Assembly: GCA_947459855.1 (NCBI GenBank)
Contig: CANHFL010000066.1
Span: forward strand, 1 to 6,416
Length of the DNA: 6,416 bases
Source of the DNA: Planctomycetaceae bacterium
GTDB lineage: Bacteria; Planctomycetota; Phycisphaerae; Phycisphaerales; SM1A02
Reading direction: 5' to 3'
Shown: in pieces, positions 1-5,702 of the stretch
Layout: each line of letters opens with the position of its first letter
Numbering within the stretch: the first letter of the stretch is position 1
The notes under the pieces: model-generated
Database searches by the model: none
What the model was told of the DNA's origin: nothing
The model's input: only the letters and a program-made list of their open reading frames with translations
Program-made: the position numbers and the translations under genes

Positions 1-148
1 TGGCGCGCGCGACGCCGTCGCGCATGCTGCCGACGAACGAGAAGAGGAACGTCGCCACGGCGATGCCCAGCACCGTCAGCCCGGTGCGCAGGGGTCGGCG
101 CACCAGGTTCTTCCACGTGAACGGGACCGCGCGAAGGAAGTGGTTCAT
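1..148 (-). CDS. FtsX/MacB-type ABC transporter permease, N-terminal fragment
   Basis: Only the first 49 residues are in the window; the gene continues past the left edge. The protein starts MNHFLRAVPF, followed by a short cytoplasmic basic stretch (NLVRRPLRTG, residues 14-23) and one hydrophobic segment of about 20 residues (roughly 22-41). This layout, an 'N-L-x-R-R-P-x-R-T' motif directly before the first membrane helix, is typical of the MacB/FtsX permease family. In that family the first helix is followed by a large extracytoplasmic domain and three more helices, which cannot be seen here. The ATG at 148 overlaps the stop of the ATPase gene as ATGA, so the two are probably translationally coupled; the bases before it hold only a weak G-run as a ribosome site. 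By family knowledge it is the membrane partner of the upstream ATPase and would transmit ATP-driven motion to the periplasmic adaptor. Family assignment is fairly sure from motif and context; substrate is unknown. Confidence 0.85.
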   Translation of the reverse strand, partial: MNHFLRAVPFTWKNLVRRPLRTGLTVLGIAVATFLFSFVGSMRDGVARA

Positions 149-843
149 CCGTGCGCCCCCGCGTGCGCCGCCGCGTCGACGATCTGGCCCTTCTCGAGGT
201 GCACCGTGCGCCGCGCGCGCGCGGCGGTTGCCGCGTCGTGCGTGACCATCACGATGGTCTGGCCGCGCTCGCGGTTCAGGCGGACCAGGAGGTCCATCAC
301 CTGCTGCGCGCTGGCCTTGTCGAGGTCGCCGGTCGGCTCATCCGCCAGGATCAGCGTCGGGTTGGTGACGATCGCACGCGCGATCGCCACGCGCTGTTCC
401 TGCCCGCCCGACAGCTGGCGCGGGTAGTGGGCATGGCGGTTCGCGAGCCCCACCAGCTCGAGCGCCTCGGAGACGCGGCGGTGGCGCTCGTCGGCGCCGA
501 CCGGGTGCAGCAGGAGCGGGAGCTCGACGTTCTCGTACGCGGTGAGCACCGGCACCAGGTTGTAGAGCTGGAAGATGTAGCCCACGTGCGTGCTGCGCCA
601 TGCGGCCAGCTCGCCGCGCCGGAGCGTGGCGATGTCGGTGCCGCCGATCCGGATCGTGCCCCCGGTGGGGCTGTCGATCCCGGCCAGCAGGTTGAGCAGG
701 GTGGTCTTGCCGCTGCCGGACGGCCCCATCAGCGCCACGAAGTCGCCCGAGTCGACGTCGACGTCGACGTCCTGCAGCGTGTGGATGGTCTCCTCGCCGC
801 GCACGTAGTCCTTGCGCAGGCGGCGGCATTCGATCGTGCTCAC
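145..843 (-). CDS. ABC transporter ATP-binding protein, MacB/LolD type
   Basis: A complete 232-residue ABC ATPase, the usual length for a stand-alone MacB/LolD-type nucleotide-binding subunit. All motifs are intact: Walker A GPSGSGKTT at 40-48, Q-loop glutamine at 92 (FQLYNLVP), signature LSGGQ at 144-148, Walker B LILADEP at 164-170 with catalytic Glu169, D-loop GDLD at 172-175 and H-loop THD at 201-203. The FQLYNLVPVLTAYENVELPL stretch and EPTGDLD are characteristic of the family that drives FtsX-like permeases in macrolide, lipoprotein or metabolite export. The start is GTG at 843: AAGGAG lies 7 bases upstream, and the GTG overlaps the adaptor stop as GTGA. The 3' end overlaps the permease start as ATGA. 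Its neighbours (outer-membrane factor, adaptor, permease) make it the cytoplasmic motor of a tripartite efflux pump. Residues 26-31 (VDVDVD) come from a tandem hexanucleotide, and the tail (HAGAHG) is slightly His-rich; neither affects the catalytic motifs. Substrate cannot be read from this subunit. Confidence 0.96.
   Translation of the reverse strand: MSTIECRRLRKDYVRGEETIHTLQDVDVDVDSGDFVALMGPSGSGKTTLLNLLAGIDSPTGGTIRIGGTDIATLRRGELAAWRSTHVGYIFQLYNLVPVLTAYENVELPLLLHPVGADERHRRVSEALELVGLANRHAHYPRQLSGGQEQRVAIARAIVTNPTLILADEPTGDLDKASAQQVMDLLVRLNRERGQTIVMVTHDAATAARARRTVHLEKGQIVDAAAHAGAHG
751..768. repeat. Triple tandem GTCGAC hexanucleotide inside the ATPase gene
   Basis: Three perfect head-to-tail copies of GTCGAC, itself a palindrome. 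On the minus strand they encode alternating Val and Asp in a predicted beta-strand region just before Walker A. The reading frame is kept. It is probably a simple low-complexity consequence of Val/Asp codon choice or of slippage, with no evident regulatory role. Confidence 0.6.
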
Positions 844-2090
844 CGGGGGGCTCCTTCGGTCTTCGTGTCGCGCCAGCCCTCGTGGATCCGGACGCGCGTG
901 CCGGGTGCGGGCGCGCCGGCTGGGGTGCGCACGAGCAGGTCGCCCGCGCGCAGGCCGCTCGCGACCGGCACCCAGCCATCGACCGGCGCGCCGGCCAGCG
1001 CGATCGCCCGCCGCTCGATGCGCCCGCGGCCGTCCTGGAGCTCGGCGACGGCCAGCACCGCGGCGGCAGCGCCGTCGCCGGTGACCGTCCCGGTGGGGGC
1101 CCAGATTGCCGACGCCGACGCCGCGGCGCCCGGCGCACCGGACGCGCCCGCACCGCCGCGCGTCCGCGGGAACACCTTGACTCGCGCCAGCATCTCGGGC
1201 TTCAGCTCGGGTGCCGGGTCGACGATCCGCACCTTCGCCTGCACCGTGTTCTTGGCGATGTCCGCCTGGTGCACGATCCGCACCACCTCGCCGCGCAGCG
1301 TGCGGCCGGGCAGCACGTCCAGCATGATCTCGGCGCGGTCGCCGATCGCGATGCGTCCGGCGTCCGCCAGCGGAACGTCGGCGCGCACCTGCAGCTGCGC
1401 GGGGTCGTAGAGCTCGACGACCGGCTTGCCGTCGCCGGTGCCGACCATCATGCCGGGCACGGCCAGCCGCGCCATCACGACGCCCGCGGACGGCGCGCGG
1501 ACCACCGTGCGGGCCAGCTGCAGGCGCCGGAGCTCCAGCTCGCCGGCCGCGCCGAGCGCGGCGGCGACCATGGCCTTCACACGCAGGCGCAGGCGCGCCA
1601 CCTCGCCGGCGCTTGCCGCGCCGCTGTCGACCAGCCGCTCCTTGCGCGCCAGCTCGTCGCTCATCTCGGCGGCCTTCGCCTGTGCCTCCGCCAGCGCGGC
1701 CTCGGCAAGCTGCGCGGCGATGCGGGCCTCGTCGTCCACCAGGTGCGCGACGGGCTGGTCGGCCTCGACGCGCTGGCCCTCCAGCACGTCGACGCTGCGC
1801 ACGGTGCCGGCGACCAGCGCGGGCACCATCGTCGCGAACGGCGCGGGCTCGACCCAGCCGGGTGCCTGCACGGGCGCACCTTCGCGCGGCGGGGCGTCCG
1901 CGGCGGCCTGCGTGCCGCCCGGCGCATCGGCTGCGCGCACCGAGACGGGGACGACGTCCACCACCGGGACCGGGACGAGCGACCGCCAGCCGGTCCAGGC
2001 CAGCGCAGCGAGCGCGGCCGCGACCAGCGCGACGGGGAGCGCCACGCGCGTGAGCATGCGGCGGGGGGGAGCGGGAATCGCGGTCGTCAC
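840..2090 (-). CDS. HlyD/MacA-type periplasmic adaptor (membrane fusion protein) of the ABC efflux pump
   Basis: A 416-residue membrane fusion protein that would bridge the inner-membrane ABC permease and the TolC-family channel. Regions in order: short cytoplasmic N-terminus; one membrane anchor at about 15-34; an Ala/Pro-rich linker to about 77; first half of a biotinyl-lipoyl domain at about 78-120 (GWVEPAPF, then AGTVRSVDVLEGQRVEADQP); an alpha-helical hairpin at about 121-192, rich in Ala, Glu and Arg; second lipoyl half at about 193-228 (VVRAPSAGVVMARLAVPGMMV); a beta-barrel domain at about 232-307 (IAIGDRAEIMLDVLPGRTLR, then LKPEMLARVKV); and a membrane-proximal domain at about 327-403. 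Length and order suit the family. The chosen start is GTG at 2090: it overlaps the stop of the outer-membrane factor gene as GTGA and has a perfect 9-base Shine-Dalgarno match. An internal ATG at 2057 is possible but lacks such a site. The 3' end overlaps the ATPase GTG. The partner is an ABC system here, not RND, judged from the neighbours. Confidence 0.93.
   Translation of the reverse strand: MTTAIPAPPRRMLTRVALPVALVAAALAALAWTGWRSLVPVPVVDVVPVSVRAADAPGGTQAAADAPPREGAPVQAPGWVEPAPFATMVPALVAGTVRSVDVLEGQRVEADQPVAHLVDDEARIAAQLAEAALAEAQAKAAEMSDELARKERLVDSGAASAGEVARLRLRVKAMVAAALGAAGELELRRLQLARTVVRAPSAGVVMARLAVPGMMVGTGDGKPVVELYDPAQLQVRADVPLADAGRIAIGDRAEIMLDVLPGRTLRGEVVRIVHQADIAKNTVQAKVRIVDPAPELKPEMLARVKVFPRTRGGAGASGAPGAAASASAIWAPTGTVTGDGAAAAVLAVAELQDGRGRIERRAIALAGAPVDGWVPVASGLRAGDLLVRTPAGAPAPGTRVRIHEGWRDTKTEGAPR
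851..856 (-). promoter_or_regulatory. Ribosome binding site for the ABC ATPase (AAGGAG)
   Basis: AAGGAG on the minus strand, 7 bases before the GTG at 843. It sits inside the last codons of the adaptor gene and fixes the GTG as the ATPase start. Confidence 0.85.
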
Positions 2091-3610
2091 TGCATCACCT
2101 CCAGTGCCGTGAACTCGAAGTCGGGTGTTCCGGTGTCGGTGCCCATGCCGCCCATGCCGCCGCTGCCGGCCCCGCTGCGCTGCAAGCTGCCCATGCCGGC
2201 GGGGCTCGAGGGCAGGCGGCCACCGGCCAGCGCGCGCTCGAAGCCGAGCACGGCCAGCGCGCGGTCGCGCTCGGCGCGCGCCAGCTGGATGCGGACGTGG
2301 TTCTCCTGGTGCTCGCTGCGCCAGAGGTCGATCGGGCGCCGTTCGCCGGCCTCGACGGATTCCGCCAGCAGCCGCTTGTTCGACTCGAAGCCGGCCAGCG
2401 TGCGCCCGCGCAGGCTGGCCACGTGGTGGTCGGCCGCCGCCACCGAGGCGAGCGCGCGCCGCGCGTCGGCCACGGCGCGCTGCCACACGCGGTCGGCGTC
2501 CACGCGCGCCATCTCGAGCTCCGCGCGCGCCACGGCGATCCGGTAACGCTGGTCGTTCCAGAGCGGGAGCTGCGACTGCAGCTGGAACATCACGGAGGAG
2601 TCCGACTCCATGTCGCGTTCGTAGCCCGCGCCCAGGATGATCGACGGGATCCTGCCGGCCTCGGCCAGCGCCATGCGCGCACGGGCCCCGTCGACGCGCG
2701 CCTCGGCCGCGCGCAGGTCCATGCGCATCGTGCGCACCATGGCGTGCAGTGCGGCATCGTCCTCGGGCGGGGAGGGCGACTCGATCGTGCACGCGCGGCG
2801 TGCGTCGGCGGCGTTGGTGTCCGCGGTGCGCCACTCCAGGCCTGCGGTGCCGCGGCCCATCGTCTCCAGCAGCCGCGTCTGCGCGCCGACCAGCTGCAGT
2901 TCGGCCTCCATCACGCGGTTGTCGGCCTCGGCGGCGTTCATGCGGGCCTGGTTGACCGCGGTCCCGGTGGCTTCGCCGGCGGCCCGCGCGGCCTCCTCGG
3001 CGGCCAGCACGCGGGCCGCGACCTTCGCATCGCGCTGCGCCAGCTCGCGCTGCTCCAGCGCGCTGGCGGCCTCGACGTAGTCGGCACGCACCTCGACGGC
3101 CGTGGCCACCGTGACGGCCGCGGCCTCCAGGAGCATCGTGCGCAGCTGCGCATCGGCCTCGCCGACGATCGCGTCGCGGCGCCAGACCCAGTCGACCTGC
3201 TGCGCCAGCATCGCCAGGATCGGCACGGCGCCCATCGAGATCGGCGCACCGAGCGCAAGCTCCAGCGTCGGGTTCGGCGGCAGCTGCGCGTCCTGCGCCG
3301 TGGCGCGGCGGCGCTCCAGCTCGAGCAGCGTGCGGCGCAGCATGCGGTTGTTCGCCAGCGCGCAGCGGACCGCGGCGTCGGCGGTCAGGGGCGACGTGCC
3401 GTCCCACGCGGCGCTGGCGGCGTCCCAGCGCTCCTCGAAGGCGGCGCGGACGGTGTCGGCGGGCACGTGCGCGCGCGCGTCGAGCGTGGGTGCGGCCTCG
3501 TGCAGCGTGGCGCCGGGCGGCGCGGTGCAGGCGGCGGCGGCAAGCGCGGCCGCCGCGAGGGCGGTGCGGGCGGCAGGGCGCCAGCCCATGGGGGTCGTGT
3601 GGATGTGCAT
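2087..3610 (-). CDS. TolC/CzcC-family outer-membrane efflux protein, probable lipoprotein
   Basis: A 507-residue outer-membrane factor that would form the trimeric exit duct of the pump. The N-terminus is a signal peptide (RPAARTALAAAALAAAAC, residues 11-28) ending in a lipobox-like AAAC, so Cys28 is the likely acylated first mature residue; Ala instead of Leu at -3 makes this less than certain. The two repeats typical of the family are visible: one at about 80-260 (ALANNRMLRRTLLELE, then LPPNPTLELALG at 110-121) and one at about 290-465 (MRMDLRAAEARVDGARARM, AGRIPSIILGAGYERD, then QLPLWNDQRYRIAVARAELE). The PNP and LPLWN motifs resemble the CzcC branch. The C-terminus (about 467-507) is a Gly/Ser/Met-rich tail. 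The start is the ATG at 3610, with only a weak GGA about 10 bases upstream; Met8 (3589) is the alternative and would keep the signal peptide. It lies 67 bases after the cysteine-rich gene and overlaps the adaptor by 4 bases. Confidence 0.93.
   Translation of the reverse strand: MHIHTTPMGWRPAARTALAAAALAAAACTAPPGATLHEAAPTLDARAHVPADTVRAAFEERWDAASAAWDGTSPLTADAAVRCALANNRMLRRTLLELERRRATAQDAQLPPNPTLELALGAPISMGAVPILAMLAQQVDWVWRRDAIVGEADAQLRTMLLEAAAVTVATAVEVRADYVEAASALEQRELAQRDAKVAARVLAAEEAARAAGEATGTAVNQARMNAAEADNRVMEAELQLVGAQTRLLETMGRGTAGLEWRTADTNAADARRACTIESPSPPEDDAALHAMVRTMRMDLRAAEARVDGARARMALAEAGRIPSIILGAGYERDMESDSSVMFQLQSQLPLWNDQRYRIAVARAELEMARVDADRVWQRAVADARRALASVAAADHHVASLRGRTLAGFESNKRLLAESVEAGERRPIDLWRSEHQENHVRIQLARAERDRALAVLGFERALAGGRLPSSPAGMGSLQRSGAGSGGMGGMGTDTGTPDFEFTALEVMQ
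2094..2102 (-). promoter_or_regulatory. Strong ribosome binding site for the adaptor gene (GGAGGTGAT)
   Basis: GGAGGTGAT on the minus strand is fully complementary to the conserved 3' end of bacterial 16S rRNA (ATCACCTCC). The GGAGG core is 7 bases before the GTG at 2090. It also encodes the C-terminal residues of the outer-membrane factor, so the two functions share the same bases. It decides the GTG start over the later ATG at 2057. Confidence 0.9.
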
Positions 3611-3677
3611 GGCGTGATCCGGTGGGGACGCGACAACGCCGCGGCACGCGCCGCGGTCGGTGGTTCACGTTCCCGGT
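3611..3677 (-). other. Intercistronic gap with a GC-rich stem-loop (3639-3656)
   Basis: This 67-base gap is the only real non-coding gap inside the minus-strand operon. It contains CCGCGGC (3639-3645), a 4-base loop and GCCGCGG (3650-3656), a perfect 7-base-pair all-GC stem. No T-run follows on the minus strand, so it is not a standard intrinsic terminator. It could act as an RNA-processing or stability element, or as a weak attenuator, between the cysteine-rich gene and the pump genes. In a genome of this GC content such stems also arise by chance. Confidence 0.5.
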
Positions 3678-4148
3678 TCAGATCACGAGGACGGAGTGCA
3701 TCGCGAGCGCCATGCGCCCGCCCGGCGAGCCCGGCGGTCCGGTGTCGTGCGCGGCGGTCCCCGGCGCCGCGCAGGCGGCGCGGACCGGCGGCTGCGGCAG
3801 CGCGCAGACGGCCTGCGCCACGAAATCGACCGTGCCGACGGTGTCGACGTCGATCGTCGGAGCCGAGGCCGGCAGCGCGCGCTCCTTGCAGCTGACGCAG
3901 CAATCGCCCTTCGCGGGGACCTTGCCGCCGTGGTCGTGCCCGCCGGCATCGGGCGTCGCGTCGCAGCAGGCTGCGGGCGTGCAGCAGTCGTCGGTGGCCT
4001 CGTCGCGGCAGCAGGGGCGCGGCTCGGCATCGGTCGCGCGGTGGCCGGCGTGCGCCACGACGGCCGCCGCCGCGCGCACCTGGCAGCAGCAGAACGGCAG
4101 CCACGCGGCGAGGAAGGCGACCAGGCATTGGCGGGCGAGCGTCCGCAT
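3678..4148 (-). CDS. Small cysteine-rich secreted protein, candidate metal-binding protein
   Basis: A 156-residue protein that I cannot assign to a named family. The N-terminus (MRTLARQCLV, then a hydrophobic core at about 8-20) is a probable Sec signal peptide or anchor that ends in a CCC run at 20-22. The rest has 15 Cys in total, clustered as pairs at 46-47, 55-56, 61-62 and 83-84, plus C87, C115 and C126. An HDH at 71-73 and further His at 33 and 36 lie among them; the densest part is residues 46-87. Such paired Cys and His residues suit binding of Cu, Zn or similar ions, or disulfides in the periplasm; this is inference. It is first in the minus-strand operon, 67 bases ahead of the outer-membrane factor, so it may serve as metal chaperone, sensor or buffer for the pump. 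The start is the ATG at 4148. No Shine-Dalgarno site precedes it, and the best promoter lies so close that the mRNA would be nearly leaderless. The strand choice is supported by this promoter, the signal peptide and the operon order. A distant link to small Cys-containing families such as DUF2946 is possible but not shown. Confidence 0.8.
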   Translation of the reverse strand: MRTLARQCLVAFLAAWLPFCCCQVRAAAAVVAHAGHRATDAEPRPCCRDEATDDCCTPAACCDATPDAGGHDHGGKVPAKGDCCVSCKERALPASAPTIDVDTVGTVDFVAQAVCALPQPPVRAACAAPGTAAHDTGPPGSPGGRMALAMHSVLVI

Positions 4149-4158
4149 CGACGTTGGA

Positions 4159-4187
4159 TATGTACGCACGCCCGGGCGTCCTGTCAA
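4159..4187 (-). promoter_or_regulatory. Sigma70-type promoter candidate for the minus-strand efflux operon
   Basis: Read on the minus strand, a consensus-perfect -35 TTGACA lies at 4187-4182, followed by a 17-base spacer and TACATA as -10 at 4164-4159. The -10 keeps the TA at its first two positions but matches consensus at only three of six. The predicted transcription start is about position 4152, only about 4 bases before the ATG at 4148. It is the only stretch of this quality in the intergenic region. Confidence 0.6.
4168..4179. promoter_or_regulatory. Perfect 12-base palindrome in the promoter spacer, candidate operator
   Basis: ACGCCCGGGCGT is identical to its reverse complement. Its centre (4173.5) nearly coincides with the centre of the -35/-10 spacer (4173), the place where repressors or MerR-type activators bind. 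The 17-base spacer is shorter than the 19-20 bases typical of MerR-family promoters, so a repressor is the simpler reading. All bases except the outer A and T are G or C, so chance is a real alternative. Confidence 0.4.
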
Positions 4188-4238
4188 AGCGAATTGCCGA
4201 AGCGGGGCGAAATCACCGTCCCGTGTACCGTGCGCCGC

Positions 4239-5702
4239 ATGAACATGCGTACGGATTCTCGGTCGCTGGTCGCCTCGCTTGCCCTCTTCGCCGCCCCGGC
4301 CACCGCCTGGTCGCAGGCAGGTGCCGCCCCGGCGCCCAAGGCCGCCGACGCGACGGCGCCCGCGGCCGCGCCCGCCGCCGCGCCCACCGCCAAGGCACCG
4401 AAGACCGCCCCCGCCGAGCGCGCCGACCTGGTGCTGACCGTCGAACGCAGCGGCCGGGTGGAGCCCGCGCGCCGCACCGTGCTGCGCTTCGAGCCCGAGG
4501 CCTTCAGCGGCCAGGTGACGGTCAAGGACATCGTGCGCCGTTCGGGCCCCGTGAAGTCCGGCGACATGGTCGCGGTGCTCGAGGGCAAGGACTTCGACAA
4601 GGGCCTGGAGGACCTGCGCACGCAGGTGGCCGAGGCGAAGCAGCGGCTGGCCATGCAGAAGGAGGAGCGCGCGATGCAGGCGCGGCAGTCCGCGGCGTCG
4701 GTCGAGCGCGCCGAGCTCGCCGCCTCGCTGGCCGACCAGGCGATGCAGCTGTGGCAGGACTACGAGCAGGCGAAGGCGCTCGAGATGAACGACCTGAGCC
4801 TGAAGAGCACGCTCGACGGCCTGAAGGACGGCAAGGACGAGCTGGCGCAGCTGGAGAAGATGTACTCCGGCACCTCGCTGCAGACCGAGACGAAGGACAT
4901 CGTGCTCGAGCGCGCGCGCCGCTCCGTCGAGCGCGGCGAGACGTACGCGCGCTACGCCAAGCGCGACAACGAGATCTTCAAGGCGATCAAGCAGCCGAAC
5001 GACGCGCGCCGCGTGTCCGACAGCGCGAAGTACTCGAAGATGGACCTGGAGTCCGCGCGGCTCTCGCAGCGGCTGGGCGAGATCCGCTCGACGCTTGAGC
5101 TTGCCGGCGCCGAACGCGGTCTGCGCGACCTTGAGCGGCGCCTGGACCGCATGGAAGGCGACGCGAAGCGCATGACCGTGAAGGCCGAGGGCGACGGCTA
5201 CCTGGTGGTGCAGCTGAAGGACGCGGGCGACGCCGTCCAGGCGCGCCAGGCGGTGGCCGAGCTGGTCGACCTGGGCTCGCTCCGCGTGCGCGGCAACGTG
5301 AACGCCGACGCGATGCGTGTGCTGAAGCCGGGCGACGTGGTGCAGGTGTGGTTCCCCGCGCGTCCCGAGGCACGCGCCGAGGCCGTGGTCGACGAGCTTG
5401 TCGGGGTCGGATCGCCCGATGGCGACGGCGCGTCGTTCCCGTTCGTCGCGACGCTGCGCAACGTGGACGGCAGCGTCCCCCCCGGCGTCGAGGCGCGCAT
5501 CGTGGTGCGCGGCACCCTGGCCGGCCGCACGCTGGTGCCGAACAAGGCGATCAAGGCCGAGAAGGGCCGCTTCACCGTGAAGGTGTGGGCCGACGGGAAG
5601 GAGTCCGAGCGCGAAGTGCGCACGGGAGCCTCCGACGGCACGCGCACCGAGGTCCTCTCGGGCCTCCAGCCCGGCGAGCAGGTGGTGGTGCCCGATGCGT
5701 GA
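4239..5702 (+). CDS. HlyD-type periplasmic adaptor with an extended coiled-coil section
   Basis: A 487-residue secreted protein with membrane-fusion-protein architecture. Regions: Sec signal peptide at 1 to about 26 (SLVASLALFAAPATAWSQA), with no other membrane segment; an Ala/Pro/Lys linker at about 27-60; a first lipoyl-like half at about 63-118 (SGRVEPARRTVLRF, VRRSGPVKSGDMVAVLEGKDF); a long charged helical section at about 118-312; a second lipoyl half at about 313-348 (TVKAEGDGYLVVQLKDAGDAV); a beta-barrel at about 346-427 (LKPGDVVQVWFPARPEA, then VPPGVEARIVV); and a membrane-proximal end at about 428-487 (LVPNKAIKAEKGRFTVKVW, LSGLQPGEQVVVPDA). The helical part is about 190 residues, well beyond the hairpin of the adaptor encoded at 840-2090 (about 70). 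The ATG at 4239 is chosen because the signal peptide follows directly; Met3 (4245) is an alternative. There is no visible Shine-Dalgarno site. It overlaps the next gene by 8 bases. No cognate inner-membrane transporter is visible, so its partner is unknown: it may lie beyond the right edge or be the divergent pump. Confidence 0.88.
   Translation: MNMRTDSRSLVASLALFAAPATAWSQAGAAPAPKAADATAPAAAPAAAPTAKAPKTAPAERADLVLTVERSGRVEPARRTVLRFEPEAFSGQVTVKDIVRRSGPVKSGDMVAVLEGKDFDKGLEDLRTQVAEAKQRLAMQKEERAMQARQSAASVERAELAASLADQAMQLWQDYEQAKALEMNDLSLKSTLDGLKDGKDELAQLEKMYSGTSLQTETKDIVLERARRSVERGETYARYAKRDNEIFKAIKQPNDARRVSDSAKYSKMDLESARLSQRLGEIRSTLELAGAERGLRDLERRLDRMEGDAKRMTVKAEGDGYLVVQLKDAGDAVQARQAVAELVDLGSLRVRGNVNADAMRVLKPGDVVQVWFPARPEARAEAVVDELVGVGSPDGDGASFPFVATLRNVDGSVPPGVEARIVVRGTLAGRTLVPNKAIKAEKGRFTVKVWADGKESEREVRTGASDGTRTEVLSGLQPGEQVVVPDA

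Larger units (their letters stand above)
4149..4238. promoter_or_regulatory. Divergent intergenic regulatory region
   Basis: These 90 bases separate the two divergent operons, and their central part is AT-richer than the surrounding genes. They hold the promoter candidate and palindrome listed separately. On the plus strand I find no convincing -35/-10 pair and no Shine-Dalgarno site before the ATG at 4239. Short CCGT repeats occur at 4216, 4221 and 4228 just before that ATG; they are too short to call an operator. Confidence 0.7.

Noticed and set aside
751..768. GTCGAC tandem repeat as a possible regulatory or phase-variation tract
   Set aside because: Three hexamer copies keep the frame on any gain or loss, so they would not switch the gene off, and they lie within coding sequence.
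151..1410. Long plus-strand open frame opposite the ATPase and adaptor genes
   Set aside because: Long shadow frames are expected at this GC content. The translation lacks motifs, while the minus strand encodes intact ABC and adaptor domains.
3639..3656. Stem-loop as an intrinsic terminator
   Set aside because: There is no T-run after the stem on either strand, and the pump genes continue in the same direction.
2091..3668. Upstream extension of the adaptor reading frame to 3668 (a 942-residue protein)
   Set aside because: The extra N-terminal part is an Arg/Ala/Gly-rich out-of-frame translation of the outer-membrane factor gene, without domain character. The GTG at 2090 has an excellent ribosome site and an overlap with the preceding stop.
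2297..3895. Plus-strand frame of 532 residues rich in Gly, Arg and His
   Set aside because: It is antisense to the outer-membrane factor and cysteine-rich genes, crosses their boundary and shows no recognisable fold or signal; a compositional shadow.
4215..4236. CCGT repeats before the plus-strand adaptor as a response-regulator site
   Set aside because: Only four bases repeat, with uneven spacing (5 and 7 bases), which is common by chance in such GC-rich DNA.
3660..4238. Plus-strand upstream extension of the second adaptor from 3660
   Set aside because: It reads antisense across the cysteine-rich gene and gives Arg/Gly/Ala-rich sequence. A clear signal peptide starts at 4239.
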